Assembly (NCBI GenBank): GCA_009192285.1
Contig: CM018607.1
Location: 1,735,736 to 1,799,735 of the forward strand
Origin: Morchella semilibera
Lineage: Eukaryota > Ascomycota > Pezizomycetes > Pezizales > Morchellaceae
Length of the DNA stretch: 64,000 nt
Reading direction: 5' to 3'
The translations under genes were made by a program, and so were the position numbers. Shown one piece after another: positions 1 through 11,394 of this stretch; the stretch's first letter is position 1, and each line of letters opens with the position of its first letter. The notes under the pieces are model-generated. The model saw only the letters and a list, made by a program, of their open reading frames with translations. It was not told where the DNA came from and did no database searches.

Positions 1-2722
1 TAATGATAAGTAACTTTACTTATATCCCCACCGCAACCAGTAGATCTACAGGCATTGAATACATGTGTAGTTTTCTAATTATGGTATTGCCGGAAAGTAT
101 TCTATCAACAGATACATAGAGATAGACAATATAAATAATTAAACAAGTTAGACAAGGGGATTCACAGATTATCAGTCACCTTGTTTTGTTATGAAAGATA
201 ACGGCTTCTTGGTCTACTTTCCAGCTCCTGCAGTGGGCTGAGAAGTGGGATACCAAGAACTGTGTTTCTTTTTCTTCTCTCTTTTTAGTAACCGATGCAT
301 AGGCAGTTTTAAAAAGCAATCAATTGCTCGTGGTAAGATGTAGGTAGGCTGGTACTCGCTATTGCATACCATAGTAAATTTTGGACTTGGCGCGTATTTG
401 TATGGCATGCAATAGTGGTCCCTTTTACAAACGTCAGGAATTTGCGAGTATTGGGCCGCCGTGAGAAACCTCGCTACCACCTATGTACTCGGATCGACTA
501 TGCACTGTGTGCATCGCGTGCGGCAATGAAAACGTGGGATAAGCGAAAGCTGGGGTTTATTATCAAGTCGACTTCCTGTTATCTACACGATACATTGCTA
601 ACACATTGTTGGAGGGAGAGCATACATTTCCTGATGGACCTCAGTCACAAACTGGAAAGCTTCACAGACTTGACCTACAAGGATACTACATATCACATTC
701 CAATGTAATGTATCTACATGGGGTGAATTAAGCCTATTTCACACCCCTTTTGGGTTAATTACTTATTGATTTTGTACCTAGCTACCTACATACCTACTCA
801 AGCCTAAGGCGCATCCACATATACACATATACCGAGGCCGCAAAAACTTGATATATTGGCTATCTCCGGCCAGTGATTATCTCTTTAACAATTGGTTGAA
901 CGTTATGATCAGCCTCAGAAGTGACTATTAGTATCTTGCTTTCATTGCCAGGTATTGATGAATATCTTTAAAGTCGGAATATAGTCAAACCGGGCCGATT
1001 TGACAATTAAGCTGATTTCGAAGTTTTTAAGGAGTTTAAACGATGTGATCCCTAAAATGTACTCAAATATATATACAGTCGCACCTTGCTATGCCGGATG
1101 GCTATGATTCACCAGATGTCGTACGGATAGCAAATATTCCTAGGAATCTAGGAGAGAAAATTTGTTTTGCAGTAAGAAAACTAAAGTTCCCGAGGATTTC
1201 ATACGGGACAGCAAGGGATCTGGCGTATTGAGATCCCATATCGAGCTGCAACTGTACTGCCAATGCTCCTACTTTTGGCTTCCTTACCCACCCTAATGTA
1301 CGGCACTATTCAGAAACTAGATAGCTGAGTTTCCTACATTTAGACAATTCCTCATTTCTTCAGAGCTCCATGCGATATATGTACATGTAACTACATGTAC
1401 CCTAGTATCCTATCGATATCGTAGCCCTGGCGGAAACTTACTAGTATAGAAGTGGCCAAGCATTCCGGGTGACGGCTGCGTGTAGCTAGTTAGTCGGGGT
1501 TAGTCAGCCCATGAATCTCAAACCTCCTTATATTATGCGGTCGGCTTTTATCTTGACAAAGCGTCAAGCCATCGGAGACTTTAGAGTATGTACTTTACAG
1601 TATTCATACATGTATTTATACTCTATGAAGGTACATGTACTTAGGGATATCAACCACCACAAACATAAGGAATTTCAAGGTTTAGGATGGCCTAGTCTAC
1701 ACGCTGTTACCCTACCACTATCGACGTCCGTAACCACCCGGTGCGGATGGACCCACGAGCTCGAGGCCCCCACATATCCAAGGCATCAATTCATTTACGT
1801 AAGACCACGCCAGATAACTCTCGAGCCTGAGATTGGTTCCTTTCAACGTCTGGATTCCATATACAGTCCCTCCCGTCCCTCCTCGTCTATTGACTCCTCT
1901 AACTGGATGAAATAATACATTCCGATGACATTCTTCTTTGGGATCGTTATTGGTAGATGATATCAAACATTTGCCAGGATCACATATGGTTTAGCCTAGG
2001 GAGTTTCTTCATGGAAAGTCGGTAGATATTCGATAATCCAAATATTGTGAATCTACTATGTCTCAGGCTAACCCAACCACCCATGCAGACGATCTTATTC
2101 TCTTAGGTAAAAAATTCGAGTAGCAGGCCAATAGGAAGTTTTCCGGACCCTTACTAAACTGCCCTCACTTGCCCATAAGGATAGTCCGATGCGAATATTA
2201 TCAAGTTTCAAGTCCTGACGAATCAGCTAGTTATCGATGCCCCGCAATTGGGGTAGGGCACTCATTTACCATCACGTAGTCCCTGCTTGATGCTACGATT
2301 TACCCTTTCTTTCAAATCCAAGAGGATTGAGAAAGTGCGTTGATTCGTCTTTGCCCTGGTCCACTTCACTCGTTATGTAAGATACAATGTTGTTCTCTCT
2401 GTCTACCTACCTACTCCAGCACAGTTTCCTACGGGACATTCAAGAGGGGAATACAATTTACTAGTAGACCTTTGTCATCGCTATTGACATATTCGGCTCC
2501 CTTATTCCGTAAGCTTGGTATGATGAGGTCCCTTCTATTAATTGTTCGCCATCTTTGTATGGCTGGTATTTCCCTCTCTAGACTAGAAGCTGACATTTGG
2601 GTATAATTCCGTATATAAGGTAGCATAACGCAGATTATTCGTTACTTCTCAATATCAACCATAGGTAGAGAGTGATACTCCTCGGCATCGTCCGTTCTAC
2701 TTACACTACGTCAGAGTTCACC
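1..2722. other. Intergenic, AT-rich, no gene seen
   Basis: I see no convincing coding region here; the open frames are short, lack recognisable motifs and have no plausible exon partners. The stretch holds four copies of the palindrome TACATGTA (near 1382, 1392, 1612 and 1633) and, at 841-945, one copy of a dispersed repeat whose partner lies at 62.1 kb. The last part should hold the promoter of the MATE gene, but I could not pick a clear TATA box. Confidence 0.6.
841..945 (+). repeat. Dispersed repeat H, copy 1
   Basis: About 100 bp match 62108-62212 in the same orientation. Shared blocks include ATTGGCTATCTCC, GATTATCT, a GGTTGAA/GGTGAA-GTTAT segment and a CATTAGTA-like segment, with substitutions and small gaps between them. 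Family unknown; no terminal repeats seen. Confidence 0.5.
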
Positions 2723-4308
2723 ATGCGAGACCCTACGACTCCCCCAGATACGACAAAAACCACATCAACATGGCTACCACCATTTCTTCGGTCGAGTAGC
2801 ACCTCCAAAACAAATCCTGATGAAGCCTCGGCATTACTTCCAAAGCCACTAGATGGCTCTTCACACTCCGGCGCCTCCAACTCTGCCCTGGCGGAGTTTC
2901 TTCTTCTACTCAAAATGAGCGTCCCTGTAATTTTGGCCTACACACTACAAAACTCACTACAGACTGTCTCAGTCCTAATAGTTGGGCGGATGTCGCCAGA
3001 AAATCTTGCCACCGCCGCATTCTCATATATGTTCGCCATGTCTACCGCATGGCTAGTTGCTCTTGGTGGTACCACGGCCCTAGACACACTCTGCTCTTCA
3101 ACCTTCACCGGTTCACGGAATCCGCACGAGCTTGGAATTTTGCTTCAACGAGCCTTTATTGTCTTGGGACTTTTTTACGTTCCAGTCGCAACAATATGGT
3201 GGTTCTCCGAGGGCCTGTTTTTGAGATTGGGACAACCTGCAGAGCTGGCTCAGCAGTCTGCATTGTTCTTGCGGTGGCTTATACCAGGGGGATTGGGATA
3301 TATCTACTTTGAGTCCGTGAAGAAGTTTTTACAGGCGCAGGGGATCATGGCAGCGGGAACGTATGTACTGTTGATTACATCCCCGGCAAACGCAGTGCTA
3401 AACTACCTGTTTGTCTATACATGGGGATGGGGATTGATTGGTGCGCCTGTGGCTACGGGGGTAACATACTGGGCAAGTTTTATGGCAATTGTGGCATACG
3501 CAAGGTTCGTCAAAGGGTGGGAAAGCTGGGGTGGATGGGATCGGGCCTGCCTGAAAAATATGGGTATTTTCGCCCGGCTAGCAGCACTAGGGGTGGTCAT
3601 GGTGGGAACTGAATGGGTATGAAAAACGCTAACCAGCTTCAAATAACTGGACAATTTACTGACGTCGACCTGTATCAGTGGGCATTTGAAATTGTTGCGC
3701 TTGTAGCTGGCCGCCTGGGCACCATTCCCCTTGCATCTCAGAGTGTCATAATGACTACCGACCAAGTCCTTAATACCATCCCCTTCGGCATCGGTGTTGC
3801 TGCCTCCACCCGTGTTGGCAATCTCCTTGGAGCCCGTGACGCTCGCGGTGCTTCCCGTGCCGCCAATACCTCTGCGTTCCTCTCGATTGTAGCCGGTACT
3901 ATCGTCATGGTCACCATGCTCTCAGTTAAGGACGTTTACGCCAAGATCTTCTCCGACGATGTCGACGTGATAAAGCTCACAGCGGAGGTCATGCCGCTTG
4001 TTGCGTTATTCCAGATTGCAGATGGACTTGTCGGCAGCTGCGGTGGTGCTCTCAGGGGCATGGGAAGGCAGCATATTGGGGCCGCAGTGAACTTGGGGTG
4101 TTACTACCTTGGAGCACTGCCGTTGGGGATCTGGTTGGCGTTTGGGGGATGGGGATTGAAGGGATTGTGGGTGGGACAGTGCTTGGCGCTCTACTTGGTG
4201 GGTGCGGCCGAGTGGGTATTGGTGAGGTGGAGTGATTGGGAAGCACAGGTACGGAAGGCGTTTGAGAGGATGGAGGTGGATGAGCAGATTGAGGAGGGCG
4301 GATTATAA
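2723..4308 (+). CDS. MATE family efflux transporter
   Basis: Two exons, 2723-3616 and 3679-4308, separated by a 62-nt phase-0 intron (GTATGA...TATCAG with a CTGAC branch site), encode 507 aa. This is a plasma-membrane or vacuolar multidrug/toxin extrusion carrier of the MOP superfamily, expected to exchange H+ or Na+ for organic cations. Visible features: a hydrophilic Ser/Pro-rich N-terminus of about 65 residues, then about twelve hydrophobic segments; the first repeat holds SVPVILAYTLQNSLQTV and GRMSPENLATAAFS, and the second holds LASQSVIMTTDQVLNTIPFG followed by VAASTRVGNLLGA, the typical MATE signature. Length is normal for fungal MATEs. I chose the ATG at 2723 (CACC context) over an in-frame upstream ATG at 2672. 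The family is well supported; the substrate is unknown. Confidence 0.93.
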
Positions 4309-4700
4309 TTGGATCATCATACAACATAATTTGATACAATGCCTTTACTTTTTTTTTTGTATACGAATAGAAACTTAGACTTTTTTTAGAACGCAGCCAA
4401 AACTTTGAACCGTGCACCGATTGCTATCTGATACCGGGAAAACATTAATCCGAATATAAAACACTTTTTCCCTCTGACATTAGGAAACATGTGTTTCTTA
4501 TCCTACCAACAAGATGTGCAGAAACTGACATGACGTCCTCAACCACAACTCACCCAATTGGCCCCACCCCCCGAAACAAGACTGAGGAGAAAAGCAATCA
4601 CTCCTACATCCGCCATCCACCAACTGGCCGTTCGTACAGAGAGGATTGTTAGCAATCCCACTTAGCAACCAGCTTTCAGATAAGAGGTTTACGTAACATC

Positions 4701-4725
4701 CAGCCCAGCCCAGCCCAGCCCAGCC
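4701..4725 (+). repeat. (CAGCC)5 microsatellite
   Basis: Five perfect head-to-tail CAGCC units. Confidence 0.9.
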
Positions 4726-5289
4726 CTAGCCGCTGTATGTACTTTTCTCGGCGATTGATCTTCTGTAGAGTACCATGGTAAACAGAGGGAAGGAAACACC
4801 GCGAATACGATAAGGATGGATGGGGTGGGGGGAGGAGTCCAGCGAATGGATAAGGGTTGGCTGGCAGTCGCGGGTTAATCCGACAGTGAGTGGTGGATGC
4901 CCCCGATGTGGTAACTGGGGTGAGAAGGACCTGGGTAGGGATGTACCTAGGCACTTTATGCACGGGCCAACTAGCTGGTACTCTAGTGGACTGGTGGAGT
5001 GGAGGTCGAGTGCTACTATCTAGATTCCTGTTTGGGATATTCAATAGAGAAGCTGCGGGTCACAAAGTCACCGTCTTGTGGGGGGTGTAGCTGAACAACA
5101 ACAACGACATATCTACATACACACTCATCCTCTAACGGTTTTCTTTTCTGGGAGGCTCGCGTGCGTGGGTGGTTCCGGGGTGCTGGGATTGATTCGGAGA
5201 ATTGTGATTTTGACGTTTATGTGTCTATTGAGCGGGGGGGATTCGATTGTCTCCTATCGCCCTAACTGTCTGACCCAGAGAAGAAAACA

Positions 5290-5600
5290 CCACCATTGCT
5301 CTATCGGGCTACACGGGAGAGCAGTACCCCCCCAAGTAGTGACTCGGGGGAGAAGTACATCCATTAGATAAGTGGAAAACTTTCTTCTTTTTGGCGTTCT
5401 TGCTCTCGTCCTCGTTCGTCCTGCTACATGTGGGAGTATGATTGAGTGGCCCTGCCTATAGAGAGGACAGAAGCTAGTCGGTATTACCTAAAACTCCGAA
5501 TCAAATCCCCGATCGGTATGCCTAGATCTTGATGATAGGCGTGCTTCTGACTGTTGGTAGATGCTTGTACTCGAGAAGCATACATACATGTCTGCTTGAT
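5290..5600 (+). repeat. Diverged direct repeat I, copy 1
   Basis: Colinear with 5703-5975. Shared landmarks in order: CCATTG...CTACATCGG-like block, an AGAGTAG/AGAGCAG block followed by a C run, a GGGGAGAA block, a T-rich stretch, GGAGTA(T/C)GATTGAGT, CGGTATTACCTAAA...ACTCCGAAT, CGATCG and a GATGA(T/C)AGG(C/T)GT block. Gaps and many substitutions indicate an old duplication. Confidence 0.65.
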
Positions 5601-5702
5601 ACTATTCTCCGACCTAATGTGATATCAACGGCTGGTTCCCCTCTTCTCTTTAGCCCTACTAACTAGATACTGTAGGTACATACACTTAGATCAGAAACCT
5701 CC

Positions 5703-5975
5703 ATTGTGTTGCTACATCGGGATATACGGAAGAGTAGCACCCCCCCCCCCCCCCCAATTGTTCAATTCCGGTGACCCAGGGGAGAATTTCATACAGTTTG
5801 TTCTTTTTCTAACCTCTCCTTTGTACTGCTATATGGAGGAGTACGATTGAGTAGCAGCAAACACTCCCCCCAGAATGAAACCGGTATTACCTAAACTAAA
5901 CTCCGAATATGTTCTCGATCGATATATCTACTCAGATCCAGATGACAGGTGTACTGCTGGCCGTTGATGCCGTTA
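5703..5975 (+). repeat. Diverged direct repeat I, copy 2
   Basis: Second copy, about 420 bp downstream of the first. It carries a longer C homopolymer at the place where copy 1 has a run of seven or so. No coding sequence recognised in either copy. Confidence 0.65.
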
Positions 5976-6306
5976 TTGGTCCTATACTATGCATGCCTAA
6001 CACCGATACCATGATACGATATGGCATCCACACTGTTTCTTCGATGATGTCAATAATAGCCTCTCCTCTCTCCCCCCAAAGACAGTTTCTTTTACCTAAT
6101 GGTTATGAATCCTTGGATCTGGTTGATTAATTGATTTGCTCGTTTGTTTGTTACTAATATTTGACCAAGATCTACAGATATTTGCCTCTCTATAGCTATA
6201 CTTAAGATTAGCAATTAGAACAATATAACCCACCAAAATCCCCCCAGGAATTACCTTCACCAAAGCATCGAGATAGATGTATCTGACCACCCTCATCACA
6301 TTGACT

Positions 6307-7706
6307 ATGCATACCACCGCCCTTCTCTTCCTTGCTGCCATTGCCTCGGTCGCGGGGCACGAGCACCAGGGCAGCCTGCAGGAGCATCTTAGCGCACAAG
6401 GACCGCATCGTGAGAGGTTATGGTATAACACACTGCCAGGTGATGGCGGCACTCAAGTACATCCTCTCCTCCCCCTCTTCCCTCTTCACCAATAGCAGTT
6501 TTATAACAGTTTGTTTTGACAGGCGGATTCTGTCTTTTCGGGCATCTCGACATTCGGCCGTCTGCCCTACTACCCATGCCTAGCCTCCGACGCCGAGAAG
6601 TTTGATATTGCCTTCCTCGGCGCCCCGTTCGACACTGGCACATCCTACCGCCCCGGTGCCCGTTTCGGCCCCTCCGGCATCCGTCAAGGGTCCCGCCGCC
6701 TCAACCTCTACGGTGGATACAACGTCCCGCTCGCCACCAACCCATTCAACTCCTGGGCCCGAGTCCTCGACTGCGGCGACATACCCGTTACCTCGTCTGT
6801 CCCCCCTCTCCTCCCCCCTTCTCCCTCCTACGGGTGAAACAAGACTAACGTGGTGGCCGGTATGTAGCTACGACAACGACTACGCCATCAAGCAGATTGA
6901 GAACGGGCACCACGCACTGCTGTCGCGCACGCCCGCCACGGACGCGGACAAAAGTGGCCCGAGCCTGGGCGGAAAGACATTGCCGAGAGTAATCACCCTG
7001 GGAGGGGACCACACGATTGTGCTGCCGATATTGAGGAGCGTCAAGAGGTTGTATGGGCCCGTTAGTGTCATCCATTTCGATAGCCATCTGGATACGTGGA
7101 AGCCAAAGGTGTTTGGTGGGAGCTTGTCGAAAACGGCGAGCGTGAACCATGGGACGTATTTTGTGAGTTGTGCCCCCACCCCGGGGGATTAAGTAATAGT
7201 ACTAACACCTAGGGCAGTACCACGCCGCTCAGGAGGGCCTTCTCAAGAACGAGAGCAACATCCACGCCGGAATCCGCACGACTCTGAGCGGGCCGAGCGA
7301 CTACGAGAACGACGGCTATGTCGGCTTCGAGATCGTTGAGGCGCGGGAGATCGACAGCATCGGCGTCGACGGCATCATCAAGAAGATCATTGACCGGGTC
7401 GGCACCACAAATCCCGTGTATCTGTCTATCGACATCGACACTCTTGATCCGGCGTTTGCACCCGCCACCGGGACGCCCGAGACCGGCGGATGGAGCACGA
7501 GGGAGTTGAGGACCATCGTTAGGGGCCTGGAGAGCATCAATCTGATTGGTGCGGATATTGTGGAGGTTGCGCCGGCGTACGATACGAATGCGGAGTTGAC
7601 GACGATGGCGGCGGCGGATGTGCTGTTTGAGGTGATGAGTATTATGGTGAAGAAGGGGCCATTGAGTTATATGGGAGGCGGATCAAAGAGGCAGGAGGAG
7701 TTGTAG
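6307..7706 (+). CDS. Agmatinase-like ureohydrolase, secreted type
   Basis: Four exons, 6307-6456, 6523-6794, 6868-7162 and 7218-7706 (401 aa); introns 66, 73 and 55 nt, phases 0, 2 and 0, with CTAAC branch sites in the last two. Ureohydrolases cleave agmatine or related guanidines to an amine plus urea at a binuclear Mn centre. All metal ligands are present: His189 in GGDHT, Asp212, His214 and Asp216 in DSHLDTW, and Asp311 and Asp313 in SIDIDTLDPAFAP. The catalytic-loop His235 sits in SVNHGTYF. The first 17 residues form a hydrophobic signal peptide (MHTTALLFLAAIASVAG), as in many fungal relatives, so the enzyme is probably secreted or vacuolar. An in-frame ATG at 6277 would lengthen the N-terminus by ten residues; 6307 gives the cleaner signal peptide. 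Agmatinase is the best call, but guanidinobutyrase or another ureohydrolase activity is possible. Confidence 0.93.
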
Positions 7707-9903
7707 GTGGCAGTATGTGGGTTTATAGGGTGGTGTGTATGTATTCAAGTAGTTAGACGAATGATGATATTGCAGTTATGACAATGATTTGCGCTTGCCG
7801 CCTCAGATCAATCCGTCTCATATAGATTATCATGAACTAACCCCTAGAAGGTGAGATTGGTGCGATTATGGAGAGGAGAGGAGAGGAGACGATAGAGAGA
7901 CACGCCGGGAAAGAGGCAAGGCACCATTAAACTGCAATAGTTCTCATTATTGCGTTGCGTGGTTTGGCCCTGACCAACAAAAAATGTACCTGTCCTTCTG
8001 ACTCTCCATTTCAAGCGGGCGCCGAGACCCCCTTCCCCTCCCCACTTCAGCTCGCGCTTACCAGCCCGCAAGCAACCTAGACATAACATCCCCCCCACCA
8101 CTCGCCCCCACCTCCACCGGCCCAAGAAAATCTCCCAGCTGGAAGCAGAGGGATCACAAATAATCACTCGAATGTCTTGGCAGGCCGGTGAAGCGCCTCC
8201 CGGTCAACGTATAACAAAGCGATAACACACGCCTCCCATGAGTGTATCATCCTCTACCGGGTAGAAGTCAAGCTTTTGGGGGAATAGGCGATTTGTGGAT
8301 CTGGACTGAGGCTTGCAGGGGGCATCTCTGTGTTTTCGGTCGTGTGAGGTGGTTATATTAGGTACTGACGGGGCTGGGGATATGTAAGAACTGGTCTCTT
8401 GAAGTTAACACGGATGCATAAGTACGTCTTACATGCACCCGGGCATACTGCTCGCGTGTTTTGCTTCGGGGGAGAGCTAGGTGATCTATCTACTTCCTAC
8501 CACGAGGACACATCTGCGGGTACCATGGAGGAAGATGGAATGGAGGTATATATCATGCAACTCTTCAAAGCCCTCAAAGCCGTTAAAACCACAGGTATAA
8601 AAATTTTAGTATTTCTTGGCCATCTCCAAATCAGGTCGAGACCCGCCTTATGTAACCACCACCAGGCGCTTACCCAATTCGGGTTCCAAATATTTGCTCT
8701 TCCATGCACAGCCTTCGCGACACCCGCACCATGGTCGATCTTGAGCCTTCCAGAAAGAAAGAAACAGAAGAAAGGGGAAAAGTTCACCTCACGATATATT
8801 ACCGAATAATCTCGAAAAGAAGCATAGACCACCACCACCACTTTATGTCGTGCTTACCCCGACACGACACGCGCGTTCGCTCCTACTACTCCACATCCAG
8901 TGCCAACCCCCCTTCCAAGAACCATCCGTTCGCAAAACATCATTTCCAGGCAAATTCTGATCCGCAGTTAGCTGTATATATAGTGTGTATCTATGCACAC
9001 ACACACAGTCTCTCTATGCATACAAGTACTTAAAATGAATGTTTCGTGCGCGCGCACCCACCGGCCGGACCGGAGCTCCCGTCAATTGGGGAAACTAGAC
9101 CGTCTTGACACTAGTGTTTGAGGCTTTGACTGTGGATCGCTATATTGAAGAACGAAACGGGTTCTTACTGCTATTGGGGTCCTCCTGACTGGAGTTAGCT
9201 CTCTGGATATGGGGGAGAGGAGGAAGGGGAAGGGGAGGGGGAGGGTGGTTGTATAACCTCGTTAAAGACCTGAATGACCAAGGGACAATCCTGATTAATT
9301 CCGGGATATTGTTAAAGTTGATAGTATACCACTCCAGTAATTATAAGAGGGCGCAGCAAAACCATTGCATATCGATGAAAGATGGAAGGAGAGATGTCGC
9401 AGTACACCGGACCCCTCTGTAAACTTCAAGTAGCGTAGGGCTCGCTCGGTATGTGCCAAGCTCACGCGCTAATCCGCAACGGGCAGTGCAGAGTGCAGAT
9501 GATGATGATAACTCTGGTGGTGTTTGTATTAAAATTTCCCTACCGGAGAAAAGGCGACTCACATAATATATCGGGAATGGGGAGGGGAAAATAGTACCGT
9601 ATAACGCTTTACAATATAAAGGGGTGATCGGACCTTTTAACCAAGTACCTACATTTATTTTTTCTCTTTAACGTCTGGTCAAATAGCATTTATTACGTCC
9701 CTTCCGGATCCCTTCATTCCTTCGATTCCTTCCTTCCTCCTTCTTTGCAACGAGCTTCTTATTCTTCGTTCATTTTCGTTTCCCTTTTTTTTTTATTTTT
9801 TTATTTTTTTATTTCTTCTCCAAACTTTCCAGGTAGACTTTGACTTACTTGGAACCTACACACTCCTTTATACATACACCCTTCCCCCATATCACAGCCC
9901 AAC
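7707..9903. other. Intergenic, no gene seen
   Basis: Open frames here are short and biased by C-rich or purine-rich tracts (GAGAGG repeats near 7870, a GGGGA-rich block near 9215-9245). No motif or splice-linked coding signal was found. The last 260 bp are pyrimidine-rich and probably belong to the promoter and leader of the PLAC8 gene. Confidence 0.5.
9641..9840 (+). promoter_or_regulatory. Pyrimidine-rich promoter tract
   Basis: A long C/T-rich run with TTCC/TTCCTTCC clusters and T-runs ends about 65 bp before the ATG at 9904. CT-rich tracts just upstream of the transcript start are common in expressed filamentous-fungal genes. Position and composition are seen; the role is inferred. Confidence 0.4.
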
Positions 9904-10598
9904 ATGAGCAACCCCCGCCACCAAGAATACCACCACAACCAGGACCGATCCCAGGGCCTTCCTGTAGAAGACTACCCACTGGACCACCGACACTCCCACC
10001 CCCAGAACTGGAAGTATGGGATGTGTGGATGTTTCAGTGACTGCGGAGTCTGTAAGTGGCTTCCCCAATAACCATATATATATATATACTCAAGTATATA
10101 TATATATAAAGTATATATCGACGAACTAATAATCCCCCCCCCCACTTCCAGGCTGTACGGGCTACTGGTGTCCCTGCATCCTCCACGGAAAGACAAAGCA
10201 CCGCATGCGCCACGGCACCATGGAAAAATACTCCTGCTGCAACGCTCCTGTACGTCTCCTCCCCCGTCCCCGCCCCCGCCTCCTGCAATTAATTGGCAAC
10301 TAACAGATATATATATATATAGTGTATGGGCTTCGCCGTGCTCGTAGCCTGCCTGCCGCCCCTCTACGTCATCATGGGCATGCGCCAGCGCGCCGAGATC
10401 CGCGAGCGGTACAACATTGCCGGCGGCGGGTGCGGCGACTACTGGCGCTCGCTGTGCTGCTCGTGCTGCTCGCTCGTCCAGGAGGAGCGTGAGGTGCGCG
10501 ATAGGCAGAAGGAGAAGAACGTGGCGAGGGGGTACCAGCAGCCACAGGGGATGGTGTATGCGCCTGCTAGTGCTGCGGGCGTGGGGAGGGGGAAATAG
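9904..10598 (+). CDS. PLAC8 (DUF614) Cys-rich protein
   Basis: Three exons, 9904-10051, 10152-10249 and 10323-10598 (173 aa); introns 100 and 73 nt, phases 1 and 0, both with AT-dinucleotide runs. PLAC8 proteins are small membrane-associated Cys-rich proteins linked to metal (Cd, Zn) resistance, cell-size control or Ca transport in plants and fungi. After a polar His/Gln-rich N-terminus come WKYGMCGCFSDCGVCC (around residue 36-51), GYWCPCILHGK, a CCNAPCMG turn, a hydrophobic segment (FAVLVACLPPLYVIMGM) and a Cys-rich GDYWRSLCCSCCSLVQEERE block, all typical of the family; the CCxxCSLVQ...E end is diagnostic. The charged tail is short. Upstream lies a pyrimidine-rich tract. Family assignment is secure; physiological role is not. 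Confidence 0.92.
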
Positions 10599-11394
10599 AT
10601 GTGGGGACTAGTGGGCGCTTTTTTTTTTTTCGACATTCGTTTTTCTTTTGTGGGTATTTTGGGCGTTCGACTTTTTTTCTTCTTTTTTTTCCCGTGTGTG
10701 ATTATTTCAGTAAGGCAGATAGGGCTGGGTGAGGGGAATATTAGATCTAGGGGGTGACGGCGCTCACCAACACGGAGGGGTTTTTTTCGTATTATTGGGC
10801 TTTCATATGTCTGCATTTGAATCAATCAATCTATCATATGTACTCTCTTGGCGGCCAAGTCCATAACTACCTTATATACTTTACAAGTTCTCAGAACGTA
10901 CCAACGCTACTAGATCCAGCCCGAGTGAGCGCCCGTGAGGGTTACCGCCACACTACTTTACTACTAGACTCGCGAGCTTAATAATTCCAACCTACCGACC
11001 GACCGGTCGGCGGTCCATCCAGCTAGCCAGGCTGGCTCTCGGAGCCCAAAAATACACCCATGACCTCATGCGCCGCCGACCAGGCACAAAGAAATATCTC
11101 CGTGATATGTACCCTGGTGTGTTGCATTCGCTTATGTCGGGGTAGGGTCTCGGTGGCTGACTCGGCCAATAGGACCCTTTCCATCAAGCCCAAGCTGGGA
11201 GGAAGCGTGTGTGGTTACACATGGATGGGGAGGATGGGACGGGGGAGGATGGGACGGACGAGGGACGATGGTTTAAACTGGAGGCACCAAGTTAATTAAT
11301 GGGGGGACTGGAATGTGGGTATTTGGGGGTCAGCACATACATACATACCTAACTAGGAATTGGACTGATCATGAGTCGATATAATAAGTGTTGG
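10599..11394. other. Intergenic, T-rich then G-rich
   Basis: T-rich sequence just after the PLAC8 stop probably serves as 3' UTR and terminator region. A GGGAxGATGGGACGG microrepeat lies near 11225-11260. No gene seen. Confidence 0.45.

Larger units (their letters stand above)
4309..6306. other. Intergenic with diverged duplication
   Basis: No gene seen. It holds five CAGCC units, a C14-type homopolymer near 5742-5756 and a diverged tandem duplication (5290-5600 and 5703-5975). Open frames on both strands here have low-complexity translations and no motif. Confidence 0.5.

Noticed and set aside
4676-5044. Minus-strand 122-codon frame near the CAGCC repeat
   Set aside because: Low-complexity translation overlapping other open frames, no motif, no signal of a conserved protein.
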